From NCBI RefSeq assembly GCF_028618695.1, contig NZ_JAQIVI010000174.1, forward strand, positions 1 through 6,629: DNA of 6,629 nucleotides. Reading direction: 5' to 3'. Of the stretch, positions 1 through 5,450 are shown piece after piece. The notes beneath the pieces are model-generated. The model saw only the letters and a program-made list of their open reading frames with translations, had not been told where the DNA came from and ran no database searches. The translations under genes were made by a program, and so were the position numbers. Within the stretch, counting starts at the first letter, position 1. Each line of letters starts with the position of its first letter. This stretch comes from Natrinema soli. GTDB taxonomy: Archaea > Halobacteriota > Halobacteria > Halobacteriales > Natrialbaceae.

Positions 1-68
1 GCGACCGCAAATCGGCGATGGTCAACCAACTCATCAGCGAGCACCGAGCCGGCGACAGCGAAGTGTGA
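1..68 (+). CDS. C-terminal end of an unidentified protein (partial)
   Basis: The frame starting at base 3 is open from the window edge to a TGA at 66-68 and encodes the last 21 residues, DRKSAMVNQLISEHRAGDSEV. The charged, helix-forming composition and GC-ending codons (GAC, CGC, AAC, CTC, ATC, GAG, GTG) are as expected of a haloarchaeal gene, and the other two + frames give less natural sequence. The rest of the gene lies before the window, so no family or function can be named. It converges with the small membrane protein gene at 110-289, leaving only 41 bases between the two stop codons. Confidence 0.55.
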   Translation, partial: DRKSAMVNQLISEHRAGDSEV

Positions 69-109
69 GACGGGCTGCCGTCCGAAGAGCCACTATGAAG
101 CAGACCGTC

Positions 110-289
110 TCAGAACATCCCGAAGTTCTGGAGCAGTCCCGAGACCAGGGACTTGACGATCAGGCCGAGGCCGGCGAGGACGAGTGCCATGCCGACGGCG
201 ACGATCCAGTTCGCGTACGCGATGAGACCGATACCGGCGAGCAAGATCACGATACCGGCGATACCGAGCGCGCCGAGGTTTTTCAACAT
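110..289 (-). CDS. small two-helix membrane protein of unknown function
   Basis: This encodes 59 residues that are almost wholly hydrophobic. Helix 1 spans about residues 6-28 and helix 2 about 30-50, with a glycine-rich pattern (GIAGIVILLAGIGLIAY) and a short tail ending LLQNFGMF. Tiny two-helix proteins of this kind are common and widely conserved in haloarchaea, usually annotated as DUF or hypothetical membrane proteins; the closest family I can suggest is DUF7470-like, without certainty. I chose the ATG at 289 because a TATA-like box (TTTATTT on the minus strand, 313-319) lies about 27 bases upstream, which predicts a leaderless mRNA. The same frame stays open further upstream, but that would run through the aIF1A gene and its sequence is not protein-like. 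It is divergent from aIF1A, and no function can be inferred. Confidence 0.8.
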   Translation of the reverse strand: MLKNLGALGIAGIVILLAGIGLIAYANWIVAVGMALVLAGLGLIVKSLVSGLLQNFGMF

Positions 290-312
290 ACCCAGGGGTG
301 CAGAGCCGAGCG

Positions 313-319
313 AAATAAA
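313..319 (-). promoter_or_regulatory. TATA-like promoter box of the small membrane protein gene
   Basis: TTTATTT on the minus strand is centred about 27 bases upstream of the ATG at 289. This is the archaeal spacing from TATA box to transcription start, so transcription is expected to begin at or next to the start codon. Predicted from sequence and spacing only. Confidence 0.5.
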
Positions 320-389
320 CGGCGGGGTTTCCGCGCTCGCACGTCCGTCACGCGCCGTCGGCGTCCGGCGTTCGGACGGACGATAAAGG

Positions 390-396
390 ATTAAAC
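390..396 (+). promoter_or_regulatory. TATA-like promoter box of the aIF1A gene
   Basis: ATTAAAC, preceded by an A/G-rich stretch (ATAAAGG at 383-389) that could serve as the BRE, is centred about 27 bases before the aIF1A ATG at 420. No Shine-Dalgarno motif is visible in the short leader, so a leaderless transcript is likely. A 7-base inverted repeat (CGTCCGT 342-348, ACGGACG 376-382) lies just upstream, between the two divergent promoters. Confidence 0.55.
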
Positions 397-419
397 CACT
401 CGGACGCGAATCCACGGCC

Positions 420-707
420 ATGAGCGACGGAGACGGCGGTCGGAAGAACCTCCGGATGCCCGAGGATGACGAGGTCTTCGCGACCGTCACGAACATGCTC
501 GGGGCGAATCGGGTCACAGTACGCTGTGCCGACGGGACCGAACGCACCGCGCGAATCCCCGGCAAAATGCAAAAGCGCGTCTGGATCCGCGAGGACGACG
601 TCGTGCTCGTCGAACCCTGGGACTGGCAGGACGAAAAGGCCGACATCACCTGGCGCTACGAGAAGAGCGAGGCCGATCAGCTGCGGGAAGAAGGCCACAT
701 CCAGTAG
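420..707 (+). CDS. eif1A: translation initiation factor aIF1A
   Basis: This is a 95-residue protein and a full-length match to the archaeal aIF1A/eIF1A family, which binds the A site of the small ribosomal subunit and helps place initiator tRNA and mRNA during initiation. After a short flexible N-terminus (residues 1-10), the NLRMP motif leads into an OB fold at about 17-80. Family hallmarks are visible: DEVFATV at 17-23, RIPGKM at 45-50, and the very conserved stretch [21 protein letters not shown] at 55-75. An acidic, helical tail (DQLREEGHI) closes the protein. The ATG is set by the conserved N-terminus and by a TATA-like box about 27 bases upstream. Haloarchaea often carry two eIF1A paralogues; which one this is cannot be told here. 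It appears to be transcribed alone and converges on the gene at 1073-1969 across a 365-base gap. Confidence 0.97.
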   Translation: MSDGDGGRKNLRMPEDDEVFATVTNMLGANRVTVRCADGTERTARIPGKMQKRVWIREDDVVLVEPWDWQDEKADITWRYEKSEADQLREEGHIQ

Positions 708-714
708 GACGAAG

Positions 715-727
715 TGACACACATCAA
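715..727 (+). repeat. 13-base direct repeat, copy 1
   Basis: TGACACACATCAA starts 8 bases after the aIF1A stop codon and is repeated exactly at 1971-1983. The two copies flank the intergenic region and the whole membrane protein gene. A chance match of this length is possible in a window of this size. Confidence 0.5.
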
Positions 728-729
728 GA

Positions 730-746
730 CGAGTTCACGGAACTCG
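730..746 (+). terminator. hairpin just after the aIF1A gene, possible 3' end signal
   Basis: A perfect 7-base stem with a 3-base loop starts 23 bases after the aIF1A stop codon. It is not followed directly by a T tract; the first good one is T5 at 857-861. Archaeal termination normally depends on T tracts rather than hairpins, so the hairpin may stabilise the mRNA 3' end instead. Confidence 0.3.
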
Positions 747-1072
747 CCGCACGAGACGCGAAACGTCAAGTGAGCCGGCGCCAGCGAACCGTTGCTGCGG
801 AATTTTAACCTATCAGACTCAGCCCGCGAAGCCGCTCGACGCGCGGGGAACCGGACTTTTTGCATCCCATCCTGAGCCATTGCCAGCAGTCACCGAGGTG
901 GTGGGTATCCTTCGCCCCGCAGCTGGCAGTACGCCCGGGGACCCGTAACACCTAGGTCGCCCCTATTTCGCGCCTCGAAGTGGGACCCGTTCGACCGGGA
1001 GACCCTTCGGAACGACTGGCCTGCAGAACGTGAGAGGGGCGGCGTCAGAATCGACGATTGCCTTTGGGTGAA

Positions 1073-1969
1073 CTATCGGAATTGCCTACTGACATGCTCT
1101 TCGAGGGCGGCGAGAATCTCTTCCTCGTCCGGCCGGATATCGGACCGTGAGAACCGGATACTGGGCAGCAGTCCCTCTCGATGGAGTACGACGGCATCGT
1201 CGGAGAGCGTGAACGATTCGATCTCCGACCACGGGAGGAACTGGCGATGAGTGTAAAGTGTTCCACTCCGGGCGTGTGATAGTCCGGTCGGAGTCAGCTC
1301 GAATTCTCGTTCGGAGAGGAACATCCTCGTGACAAGAACGAGTATCAAGACGAAGGGGCCAGTGAATACGACCGATACAGGCGCTACCGTGACTGCGAGG
1401 ACCGCGAGGAGACTGATACCCGCGAGTACGACGATCACTAAGATATTCAGCTTGTGCGACCGTGGCCACTTGGCGGACCACTTGATCGTCAGATCCTCGG
1501 CCCTCGTGGCGGAGCAAGCGATCTGGTTGCGGGCAGCACGCAGGGCTATTTCACCGACGAAAGCTACAACGATCCCGAGGACGAACGCGATCGACGCCAC
1601 GAGACTCGTGACCGGGATCGACGCCCCTTCAACGAGCAACGTCGCGAACACCTCGATAAGACTGAAATGGTAGGCGATCACCGGGAGGATCCCGGCAACC
1701 GGGAACAGCCACGGTAGCCATCCCGTGTTCAGCCACGAGAGGAGTCCCTCGTTGTCCCCTGCGACGGACACTGTCGAAGCACCGACAACGATAGCAACTA
1801 CGCCCATCATACCGAGCGCCAGGAGGCGACTGCGGATCTGCACGTACTCGACGGCCCAGAGAGTCAGCGTCGGCGCGACGAGCGCAGCCACGTAGCATCC
1901 AGCGATCACGGCGAACTGGGTGTTCGCTTGGTCCGGTGGTACGGCCGTGGGCTGCTCACTATCTTTCAT
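1073..1969 (-). CDS. multi-pass membrane protein with a predicted PH-like C-terminal domain, function unknown
   Basis: This is a 298-residue protein. After a short polar N-terminus, hydrophobic segments lie at about 19-41, 49-70, 85-108, 116-145, 173-195 and 196-217, which suggests six membrane helices with a basic loop at about 144-174 (RAARNQ, KWSAKWPRSHK). The last 80 residues are soluble: SEREFELTPTGL at 219-230, then WSEIESFTLSDDAVVLH and IRFSRSDI, and a final helix EEEILAALEEHV. This order (tandem strands, a Trp-rich W-x-E-I turn, a closing helix) resembles the bacterial PH-like or YcxB-type domains at the end of membrane proteins, but I cannot confirm a family. I chose the ATG at 1969 because a TATA box (AATTTAAAT) lies about 30 bases upstream. 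A start at 2059 would add 30 residues unlike the rest of the protein and would include the TATA box. No partner gene is evident. Confidence 0.8.
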   Translation of the reverse strand: MKDSEQPTAVPPDQANTQFAVIAGCYVAALVAPTLTLWAVEYVQIRSRLLALGMMGVVAIVVGASTVSVAGDNEGLLSWLNTGWLPWLFPVAGILPVIAYHFSLIEVFATLLVEGASIPVTSLVASIAFVLGIVVAFVGEIALRAARNQIACSATRAEDLTIKWSAKWPRSHKLNILVIVVLAGISLLAVLAVTVAPVSVVFTGPFVLILVLVTRMFLSEREFELTPTGLSHARSGTLYTHRQFLPWSEIESFTLSDDAVVLHREGLLPSIRFSRSDIRPDEEEILAALEEHVSRQFR

Positions 1970-1970
1970 A

Positions 1971-1983
1971 TGACACACATCAA
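1971..1983 (+). repeat. 13-base direct repeat, copy 2
   Basis: This is an exact copy of TGACACACATCAA from 715-727, in the same orientation. It sits directly upstream of the membrane protein start codon. The following bases are also partly alike (AGACGAG against CGATGAG). Confidence 0.5.
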
Positions 1984-1995
1984 CGATGAGATCCG

Positions 1996-2004
1996 ATTTA
2001 AATT
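1996..2004 (-). promoter_or_regulatory. TATA box of the membrane protein gene
   Basis: AATTTAAAT on the minus strand is centred about 30 bases before the ATG at 1969. It is one of the best TATA matches in the window and predicts a very short leader. A copy of the repeat TGACACACATCAA (1971-1983) fills the stretch between it and the start codon. Confidence 0.6.
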
Positions 2005-2010
2005 GATATT

Positions 2011-2346
2011 TTAATAGTCTTTCGTATTTTGCGAGCATAATACATTCTGTATGAACCAAGTGTATCTCCTCTCTCTGGATATTTTGAGCGAGTTTGAGGA
2101 GCGAGGAGGCCGTAGCGAGAAGTGCTCATGTAATTCGCAGACTTCCTCAGAGAGACGTTGGACGAGGACAGCTAGGACGTTTGGGAGGACGAACGCACCC
2201 CGACACCTGTCCGGCGGTTCGGGGGAGGCTACCTCGGAGGATGGAATCCAATGCATAACTTTCGTTGTTTCTGAAAGGACAATATTCGAGAAATGAGCGG
2301 CGCCCCACGCTTCGAGTTCATCATCAGCGGATGCCTTCTGGCTCAT
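2011..2346 (-). CDS. doubtful 111-residue protein, possibly a gene remnant
   Basis: From the ATG at 2346 the frame gives 111 residues. It begins like a normal haloarchaeal protein (MSQKASADDELEAWGAAHF) and has a plausible middle helix (LPNVLAVLVQRLSEEVCELHEHF). Its last third is basic and unusual (LRPPRSSNSLKISRERRYTW), with rare codons such as AGA, AGG, ATA, CTA and TTA. It resembles no family I know. A TATA-like stretch at 2411-2420 (TTAAAATACA on the minus strand) would give a leader of about 40 bases, and a perfect palindrome at 2345-2358 covers the start codon. It would end only 41 bases before the start of the membrane protein gene, close to that gene's TATA box. It could be a real small gene, a degraded gene or chance. 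Confidence 0.3.
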   Translation of the reverse strand: MSQKASADDELEAWGAAHFSNIVLSETTKVMHWIPSSEVASPEPPDRCRGAFVLPNVLAVLVQRLSEEVCELHEHFSLRPPRSSNSLKISRERRYTWFIQNVLCSQNTKDY

Positions 2347-2358
2347 TGTTCGAACAAT
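2345..2358. repeat. 14-base perfect palindrome
   Basis: ATTGTTCGAACAAT reads the same on both strands. It overlaps the possible start codon at 2346 on the minus strand, so it could be an operator for a homodimeric regulator. The flanking bases do not extend the symmetry. Confidence 0.4.
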
Positions 2359-2422
2359 TTGATAATGTGGAGACAAAGAAGCTGTAAGAAGTGGGATTAG
2401 GACATTCATGTTGTATTTTAAC

Positions 2423-2656
2423 ATGGAGAGTGGTGAGCTCAGCGATACAGACGAGGCGATTTGCAACTACGTCGCCCGAAAAAGCGAGCCAGAGAGTTGG
2501 AACGGTGACGAGGAGAGCCACTGGTGTCTCGATAGACAGCCAGAGATGGACTACTTCGGTTTCGGGCTCCATCGCTTCTGTCTCGCCGATAGTACCCATC
2601 GAAAACAAATTAACGTTGATACGGTATCGACGCGACCAACCGATCACTTCGACTGA
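2423..2656 (+). CDS. doubtful small acidic protein, 77 residues
   Basis: The frame from the ATG at 2423 (an earlier in-frame ATG is at 2408) encodes an acidic protein, about 17 Asp/Glu against 7 Lys/Arg, as is usual for haloarchaeal cytosolic proteins. It starts MESGELSDTDEAICNYVARK and has aromatic residues and cysteines in the middle (SHWCLDRQPEMDYFGFG). There is no recognised domain. The three cysteines are not arranged as CxxC zinc knuckles. No convincing TATA box lies at the right distance; GATTAG at 2395-2400 is weak. The opposite strand holds a competing hydrophobic frame (2324-2599), which may be the shadow of this one or the reverse. The stop lies 50 bases before the protease start. 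Confidence 0.3.
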   Translation: MESGELSDTDEAICNYVARKSEPESWNGDEESHWCLDRQPEMDYFGFGLHRFCLADSTHRKQINVDTVSTRPTDHFD

Positions 2657-2673
2657 CTGTCGTCCGACACAGA

Positions 2674-2685
2674 AGACTTATTCTA
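2674..2685 (+). promoter_or_regulatory. TATA-like promoter box of the protease gene
   Basis: AGACTTATTCTA contains a TTATTC core centred about 27 bases before the protease ATG at 2707. This supports that start and predicts a leaderless mRNA. Confidence 0.5.
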
Positions 2686-2706
2686 TCGTTGTGCATCGAC
2701 CCGCGC

Positions 2707-4068
2707 ATGAAACTCAGCCGGCGGCGGTTACTCGGCGGTATCGGAGCCGGCGCCGCGGCCGGGCTGCTCGGGGCGCCGGCGTCGGCTGCGGAATCCAACA
2801 CAGACACCGAGCGGGTGTTCGTGCATCCAAAAACGGGGCTGCTCGACGACCTCAGCGAACTCCTCGGCGTCATCGATGACATCGGCGGAATCACGGTCCT
2901 CGAGTACGACAACTTCGACTTCGTGGTCGCGGAGGTGCCGTCGACCAGACTCGACGAGCTGCGTCGCGACCGCCGCGTGGCGTCCGTCGAAGACGACGAG
3001 GAGACGGGGATCCCGTCGAACTGGTCGCCAGCCCCAGCCCTATCGGATATCCTGAATCCGCCGGACAGTTCCGACTGTTCCACCCATCCCGACCAGCAAC
3101 CGTCTTGGGGGGTGGAACGAATCGGTGCCGACGCCGTCGAACCGGACGGATCGGGCGTCGACGTGGGGATTCTCGATACGGGAATCGAATCGCAGCACTG
3201 CAGTCTCTCGGTCGCCGGCGGTCGGAACTTCACCGATAGCGGGACGCCCGGTGACTACGAGGACCGCCACGGCCACGGGACGCACGTCGCCGGTGTCGCC
3301 GGCGCGTCGGACAACGACCTCGGCGTCGTCGGCGTCGCTCCCGGGGCGAATCTGTACGCAGTGAAGGTGCTCGGCGACGACGGCTCCGGTCGGTACAGCA
3401 AACTGATCGCCGGGATCGACTGGTGCATGTCGAACGACGTGGAGCTGATCTCGATGAGCCTCGGCGGCGAGGCCGCGAGCGCCACGATGGACCGGGCTAT
3501 CGAGGCCGCACACTCGGCGGGACACCTCCTGCTCTGTGCGGCCGGGAACGAAGGAAACGGCGGGAACGGGTCGTGCGACGCGGAAACAATGACTTATCCG
3601 GCGACCCACGAGAAAGTCGTCGCGGTGACCGCGATGGACGAGGACGACACGCTGGCGTCCTACAGCAGCGTCGGTTCGGATATCGACCTGCTGGCGCCGG
3701 GCACGGGCATCACCTCGAGCACCGTCGACAACGAGTACGCGGAGGCGAGCGGGACGAGCGTCGCCTGCCCGTTCGTCACCGGCGTCGCTGCGCTGGTCTG
3801 GGAGACCCGGGAGGAAGACGGTCCCGGCCCCACTGAGCAGGTGCGCCGGATTCTCACCGACACCGCCGAACCGGTGCTTGGCACCTGCGAGGAGGGACAC
3901 GGACTCGTGGACGCCCGTACGGCGCTCGGTCACGAACGCGCGGACGAGGGCGGTGACGTCGTCTCCGGTGGCGTGGGGTCGATTATCGAAAAAATCATCT
4001 CGAGACTGGAGTGGATCGGGAATCAGATCGCGGCCGTCATCGACTGGTTCCTCGGACTGTTCCGGTGA
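2707..4068 (+). CDS. Tat-exported subtilisin-like serine protease (S8 family, halolysin-like)
   Basis: This 453-residue protein is a secreted endopeptidase. A twin-arginine signal (SRRRLLG at 4-10, then a glycine/alanine-rich core) ends in an APASAA cleavage region near residue 27. An inhibitor-I9-like propeptide follows at about 34-97 (RVFVHP, FDFVVAEVP, LDELRRDRRVASVEDDE). The S8 domain runs from about 130 to 408: Asp157 in ILDTGIE, His190 in HGHGTHVAG, oxyanion Asn281 in AAGNEGN and Ser351 in ASGTSVACP. The serine motif is unusual: GTSVACPFVTG has Val, Cys and Phe where most family members have GTSMAxPHV. Seven cysteines (124, 165, 240, 277, 290, 354, 394) could form disulfides. Classical halolysins end in a tail of about 100 residues; here only about 45 follow, closing in an amphipathic helix (SIIEKIISRLEWIGNQ, then IAAVIDWFLGLFR). 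I chose the ATG at 2707 because it starts the Tat signal and has a TATA-like box 27 bases upstream; an ATG at 2689 would add six residues. Transcribed alone. Confidence 0.95.
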   Translation: MKLSRRRLLGGIGAGAAAGLLGAPASAAESNTDTERVFVHPKTGLLDDLSELLGVIDDIGGITVLEYDNFDFVVAEVPSTRLDELRRDRRVASVEDDEETGIPSNWSPAPALSDILNPPDSSDCSTHPDQQPSWGVERIGADAVEPDGSGVDVGILDTGIESQHCSLSVAGGRNFTDSGTPGDYEDRHGHGTHVAGVAGASDNDLGVVGVAPGANLYAVKVLGDDGSGRYSKLIAGIDWCMSNDVELISMSLGGEAASATMDRAIEAAHSAGHLLLCAAGNEGNGGNGSCDAETMTYPATHEKVVAVTAMDEDDTLASYSSVGSDIDLLAPGTGITSSTVDNEYAEASGTSVACPFVTGVAALVWETREEDGPGPTEQVRRILTDTAEPVLGTCEEGHGLVDARTALGHERADEGGDVVSGGVGSIIEKIISRLEWIGNQIAAVIDWFLGLFR

Positions 4069-4141
4069 GCGTCTGTCGAGCGGCTAGCCCGCAGGCGAGC
4101 GCGGACACGCCGTAGGCGGCCAGTTGCCCGACCGGGCGGAG
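4037..4141 (-). pseudogene. possible C-terminal remnant of a membrane protein
   Basis: In the convergent gap after the protease gene, the minus strand reads LRPVGQLAAYGVSALACGL followed by AARQTLTGTVRGTSR and a TGA at 4037-4039. Codons are strongly GC-ending and the segment is helix-like and hydrophobic, whereas the other strand gives an arginine-rich sequence. There is no start codon in a sensible place; upstream the frame gives CWIYSYDWCCDGSS and then runs antisense-offset into the aminotransferase. It overlaps the last 32 bases of the protease gene. It could be a decayed gene end or chance. Confidence 0.2.
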
Positions 4142-4239
4142 CCGCAACGAGGACCCATCGCAGCACCAGTCATAGGAATAGATCCAGCACTGTTCACCCC
4201 ATCTGTTTTGACGAGGATGAGCAGCGACTCGAGCGCCGA

Positions 4240-5352
4240 CTACAGTCCGGCGACGTCTTCGATGGCGTCGGTCAGTTCCTCGATCGACTCGAGGTCGTGT
4301 TCGCCCATGTGGCCGATGCGGAACGTCTCTTCGCCGAGTTGGGAGCCGTAGCCGTTCGAGAAGACCATGTCGTACTCCTCGTCGACGGCCTCGATCGTCT
4401 CGGCGACGTCGATCCCCTGCGTGTTCTCGATGCAGGCCACCGTCTGGGACTCGTAGCCCTCCTCGGGGAACATATCGAAGTGCTCGCGGGCCCACTCGCG
4501 CGTGTACTCGGCCATCTCCCGGTGGCGCTGGTCGCGGGCGTCGTGGCCCTCCTCGAGCATGTGCTTCATCTGTTTCCGATACGCGAGCATGACCGGAATC
4601 GCCGGCGTGGAGTGGGTCTGGCCCTTCCGGTCGTAGTAGTCGAGCGATCGCTGGAAGCCGCCGTACCACGACGCCGACTCGGACTCGAGTTCCCGTTCGT
4701 AGGCGTCGTCGCTGACGACGCAGACGGCGAGCCCCGGCGGCATGGCGAACGCCTTCTGGACCGACGTGAAGATGACGTCGATGTCGTGCTCATCGATGTC
4801 GACGAAATCGCCGCCCAGCGCGGAGACGGCGTCGACGATGAAGTAGGTGTCAGGATAGTCGGCGACGACGTCGCCGATCTCCTCGATCGGGTTGCGGACG
4901 CCGGTCGAACTCTCGTTCATCACGCAGGTGACGGCGTCGTACGCCGTCTCGCTCTCCTCGAGTTGCTCGCGCACGTCCTCGGGTTTGACCGCCTGGCCCC
5001 ACTCGTACTCGAGCGTATCGACGGACTTCCCCAGTCGCTCGGCCACGTTGGCCTGTCGCTCGCTGAAGCTCCCGCAGGTCGTACAGAGGACGTTCTCGTC
5101 GACGAGGTTGAGGAGCGAACTCTCCATGAACTCGGTCCCCGACCCCGTGAGGATGATGACCTCGTTGTCGGTGCCGAGGAACTCCTTCGTGTCCTCGACG
5201 ATGGTCGTGTAGAGGTCGGTCATTCGGTCCATCCGGTGGCCGAACATCGGCTCGCACATCGCCTCGAGGACGTCCTCGTGCACCTCGGTCGGGCCCGGGA
5301 TGTACAGCGTCTTGTCGGGATAGTCGGCTTTGTATTCGCGTTTCTTGGTCAC
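4240..5352 (-). CDS. class V PLP-dependent aminotransferase (serine/alanine-glyoxylate type)
   Basis: This 370-residue cytosolic enzyme belongs to the fold-type I, class V aminotransferases that include serine-pyruvate and alanine-glyoxylate aminotransferases. Landmarks in order are LYIPGPTEV at 16-24 (substrate loop), GSGTEFMES at 70-78 (PLP phosphate site), Asp174 in FIVDAVSALGG (pairs with the pyridine nitrogen), the Schiff-base Lys200 in FTSVQKAFAMPPG, QTHSTPAIP at 245-253, and Arg345 in FRIGHMG, which is expected to bind the substrate carboxylate. Length is normal for the family. The exact amino donor and acceptor cannot be read from sequence; alanine, serine or aspartate with glyoxylate or pyruvate are possible. 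I chose the GTG at 5352 because AGGTGG (5358-5363) lies five bases upstream. An ATG at 5451 would add 33 basic residues of poor quality. It converges with the protease gene, and the long upstream region holds repeated TGGTA/TACCA elements. Confidence 0.93.
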   Translation of the reverse strand: MTKKREYKADYPDKTLYIPGPTEVHEDVLEAMCEPMFGHRMDRMTDLYTTIVEDTKEFLGTDNEVIILTGSGTEFMESSLLNLVDENVLCTTCGSFSERQANVAERLGKSVDTLEYEWGQAVKPEDVREQLEESETAYDAVTCVMNESSTGVRNPIEEIGDVVADYPDTYFIVDAVSALGGDFVDIDEHDIDVIFTSVQKAFAMPPGLAVCVVSDDAYERELESESASWYGGFQRSLDYYDRKGQTHSTPAIPVMLAYRKQMKHMLEEGHDARDQRHREMAEYTREWAREHFDMFPEEGYESQTVACIENTQGIDVAETIEAVDEEYDMVFSNGYGSQLGEETFRIGHMGEHDLESIEELTDAIEDVAGL

Positions 5353-5357
5353 AGAAA

Positions 5358-5363
5358 CCACCT
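5358..5363 (-). promoter_or_regulatory. Shine-Dalgarno site that fixes the aminotransferase start
   Basis: AGGTGG on the minus strand, followed by five bases and then GTG, matches the archaeal 16S rRNA 3' end pairing (GGAGGTGA). It is the main argument for the GTG start at 5352 rather than an upstream codon. Most other genes here look leaderless, so a real leader sets this gene apart. Confidence 0.6.
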
Positions 5364-5376
5364 GAGTACGGCTTAC

Positions 5377-5450
5377 TGGTAGGCGAGACAGTATGGTACT
5401 TTTGATGCTGCACTGGGAATAGAACGTCAGACTGGTATCTCGCAGTACCA
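5377..5450 (-). promoter_or_regulatory. cluster of TACCA/TGGTA elements upstream of the aminotransferase
   Basis: On the + strand TGGTA occurs at 5377-5381, 5394-5398 and 5433-5437, and TACCA at 5446-5450. The last two form an inverted repeat with an 8-base spacer (TGGTATCTCGCAGTACCA). Lying in the upstream or leader region of the aminotransferase gene, they may be operator sites for a regulator of amino-acid metabolism. This is inference from repetition only. Confidence 0.3.

Larger units (their letters stand above)
708..1072. other. intergenic region without a convincing gene; several stem-loops
   Basis: This lies between the converging aIF1A gene and the membrane protein gene. No reading frame has protein-like content. 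Visible structures are a perfect 7-base hairpin CGAGTTC-ACG-GAACTCG at 730-746, a TATA-like TTTTAA at 802-807, a T5 run at 857-861, a 7-base inverted repeat TGCCAGC (881-887) with GCTGGCA (922-928), and a strong stem-loop at 982-1005 (GGG, CCCG, loop TTCGAC, CGGG, CCC). I compared it by eye with tRNA, SRP RNA and RNase P RNA hallmarks and saw none. It may hold 3' UTRs, a small RNA or decayed sequence. Confidence 0.5.
1984..2706. other. less GC-rich region with only doubtful small reading frames
   Basis: Apart from promoter elements at both ends, this stretch holds no gene I am sure of. It is visibly richer in A and T than its neighbours (for example 2250-2300, 2340-2420 and 2600-2620) and contains codons rare in haloarchaea in every open frame. 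Two small candidates, 2011-2346 on the minus strand and 2423-2656 on the plus strand, are entered separately at low confidence. No transposase motif or terminal inverted repeat was recognised. The region may be the scar of a mobile element or a degraded gene. Confidence 0.45.

Noticed and set aside
290..649. N-terminal extension of the small membrane protein on the minus strand
   Set aside because: It would run through the aIF1A gene and its promoter; the added sequence is Ser/Arg-rich and not protein-like, and a TATA box supports the short form.
982..1005. A GTTCGAC sequence that resembles a tRNA T-loop
   Set aside because: The stem does not give a 5-base T stem with a 7-base loop, and no acceptor, D or anticodon arm is found around it.
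728..1072. SRP RNA or RNase P RNA in the intergenic region
   Set aside because: The conserved SRP helix 8 sequence and the RNase P P4 sequences were not seen on either strand.
2324..2599. Hydrophobic minus-strand frame with one possible membrane segment
   Set aside because: Its hydrophobic run is the antisense of an acidic, GA-rich stretch on the + strand, so it may be a shadow; there is no well-placed TATA box. Kept only as an alternative within the ambiguous region.
1984..2706. Insertion sequence in the low-GC region
   Set aside because: No transposase motif, terminal inverted repeat or short target duplication could be recognised.
3040..3933. A 297-residue open frame on the minus strand opposite the protease
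   Set aside because: Antisense of the S8 catalytic domain, with arginine-rich sequence and no motif of its own.
4297..5382. A 361-residue open frame on the + strand opposite the aminotransferase
   Set aside because: It is the antisense of a gene with clear PLP-enzyme motifs; its Val/Leu/Arg/Asp-rich content is what antisense of GC-rich acidic coding gives.
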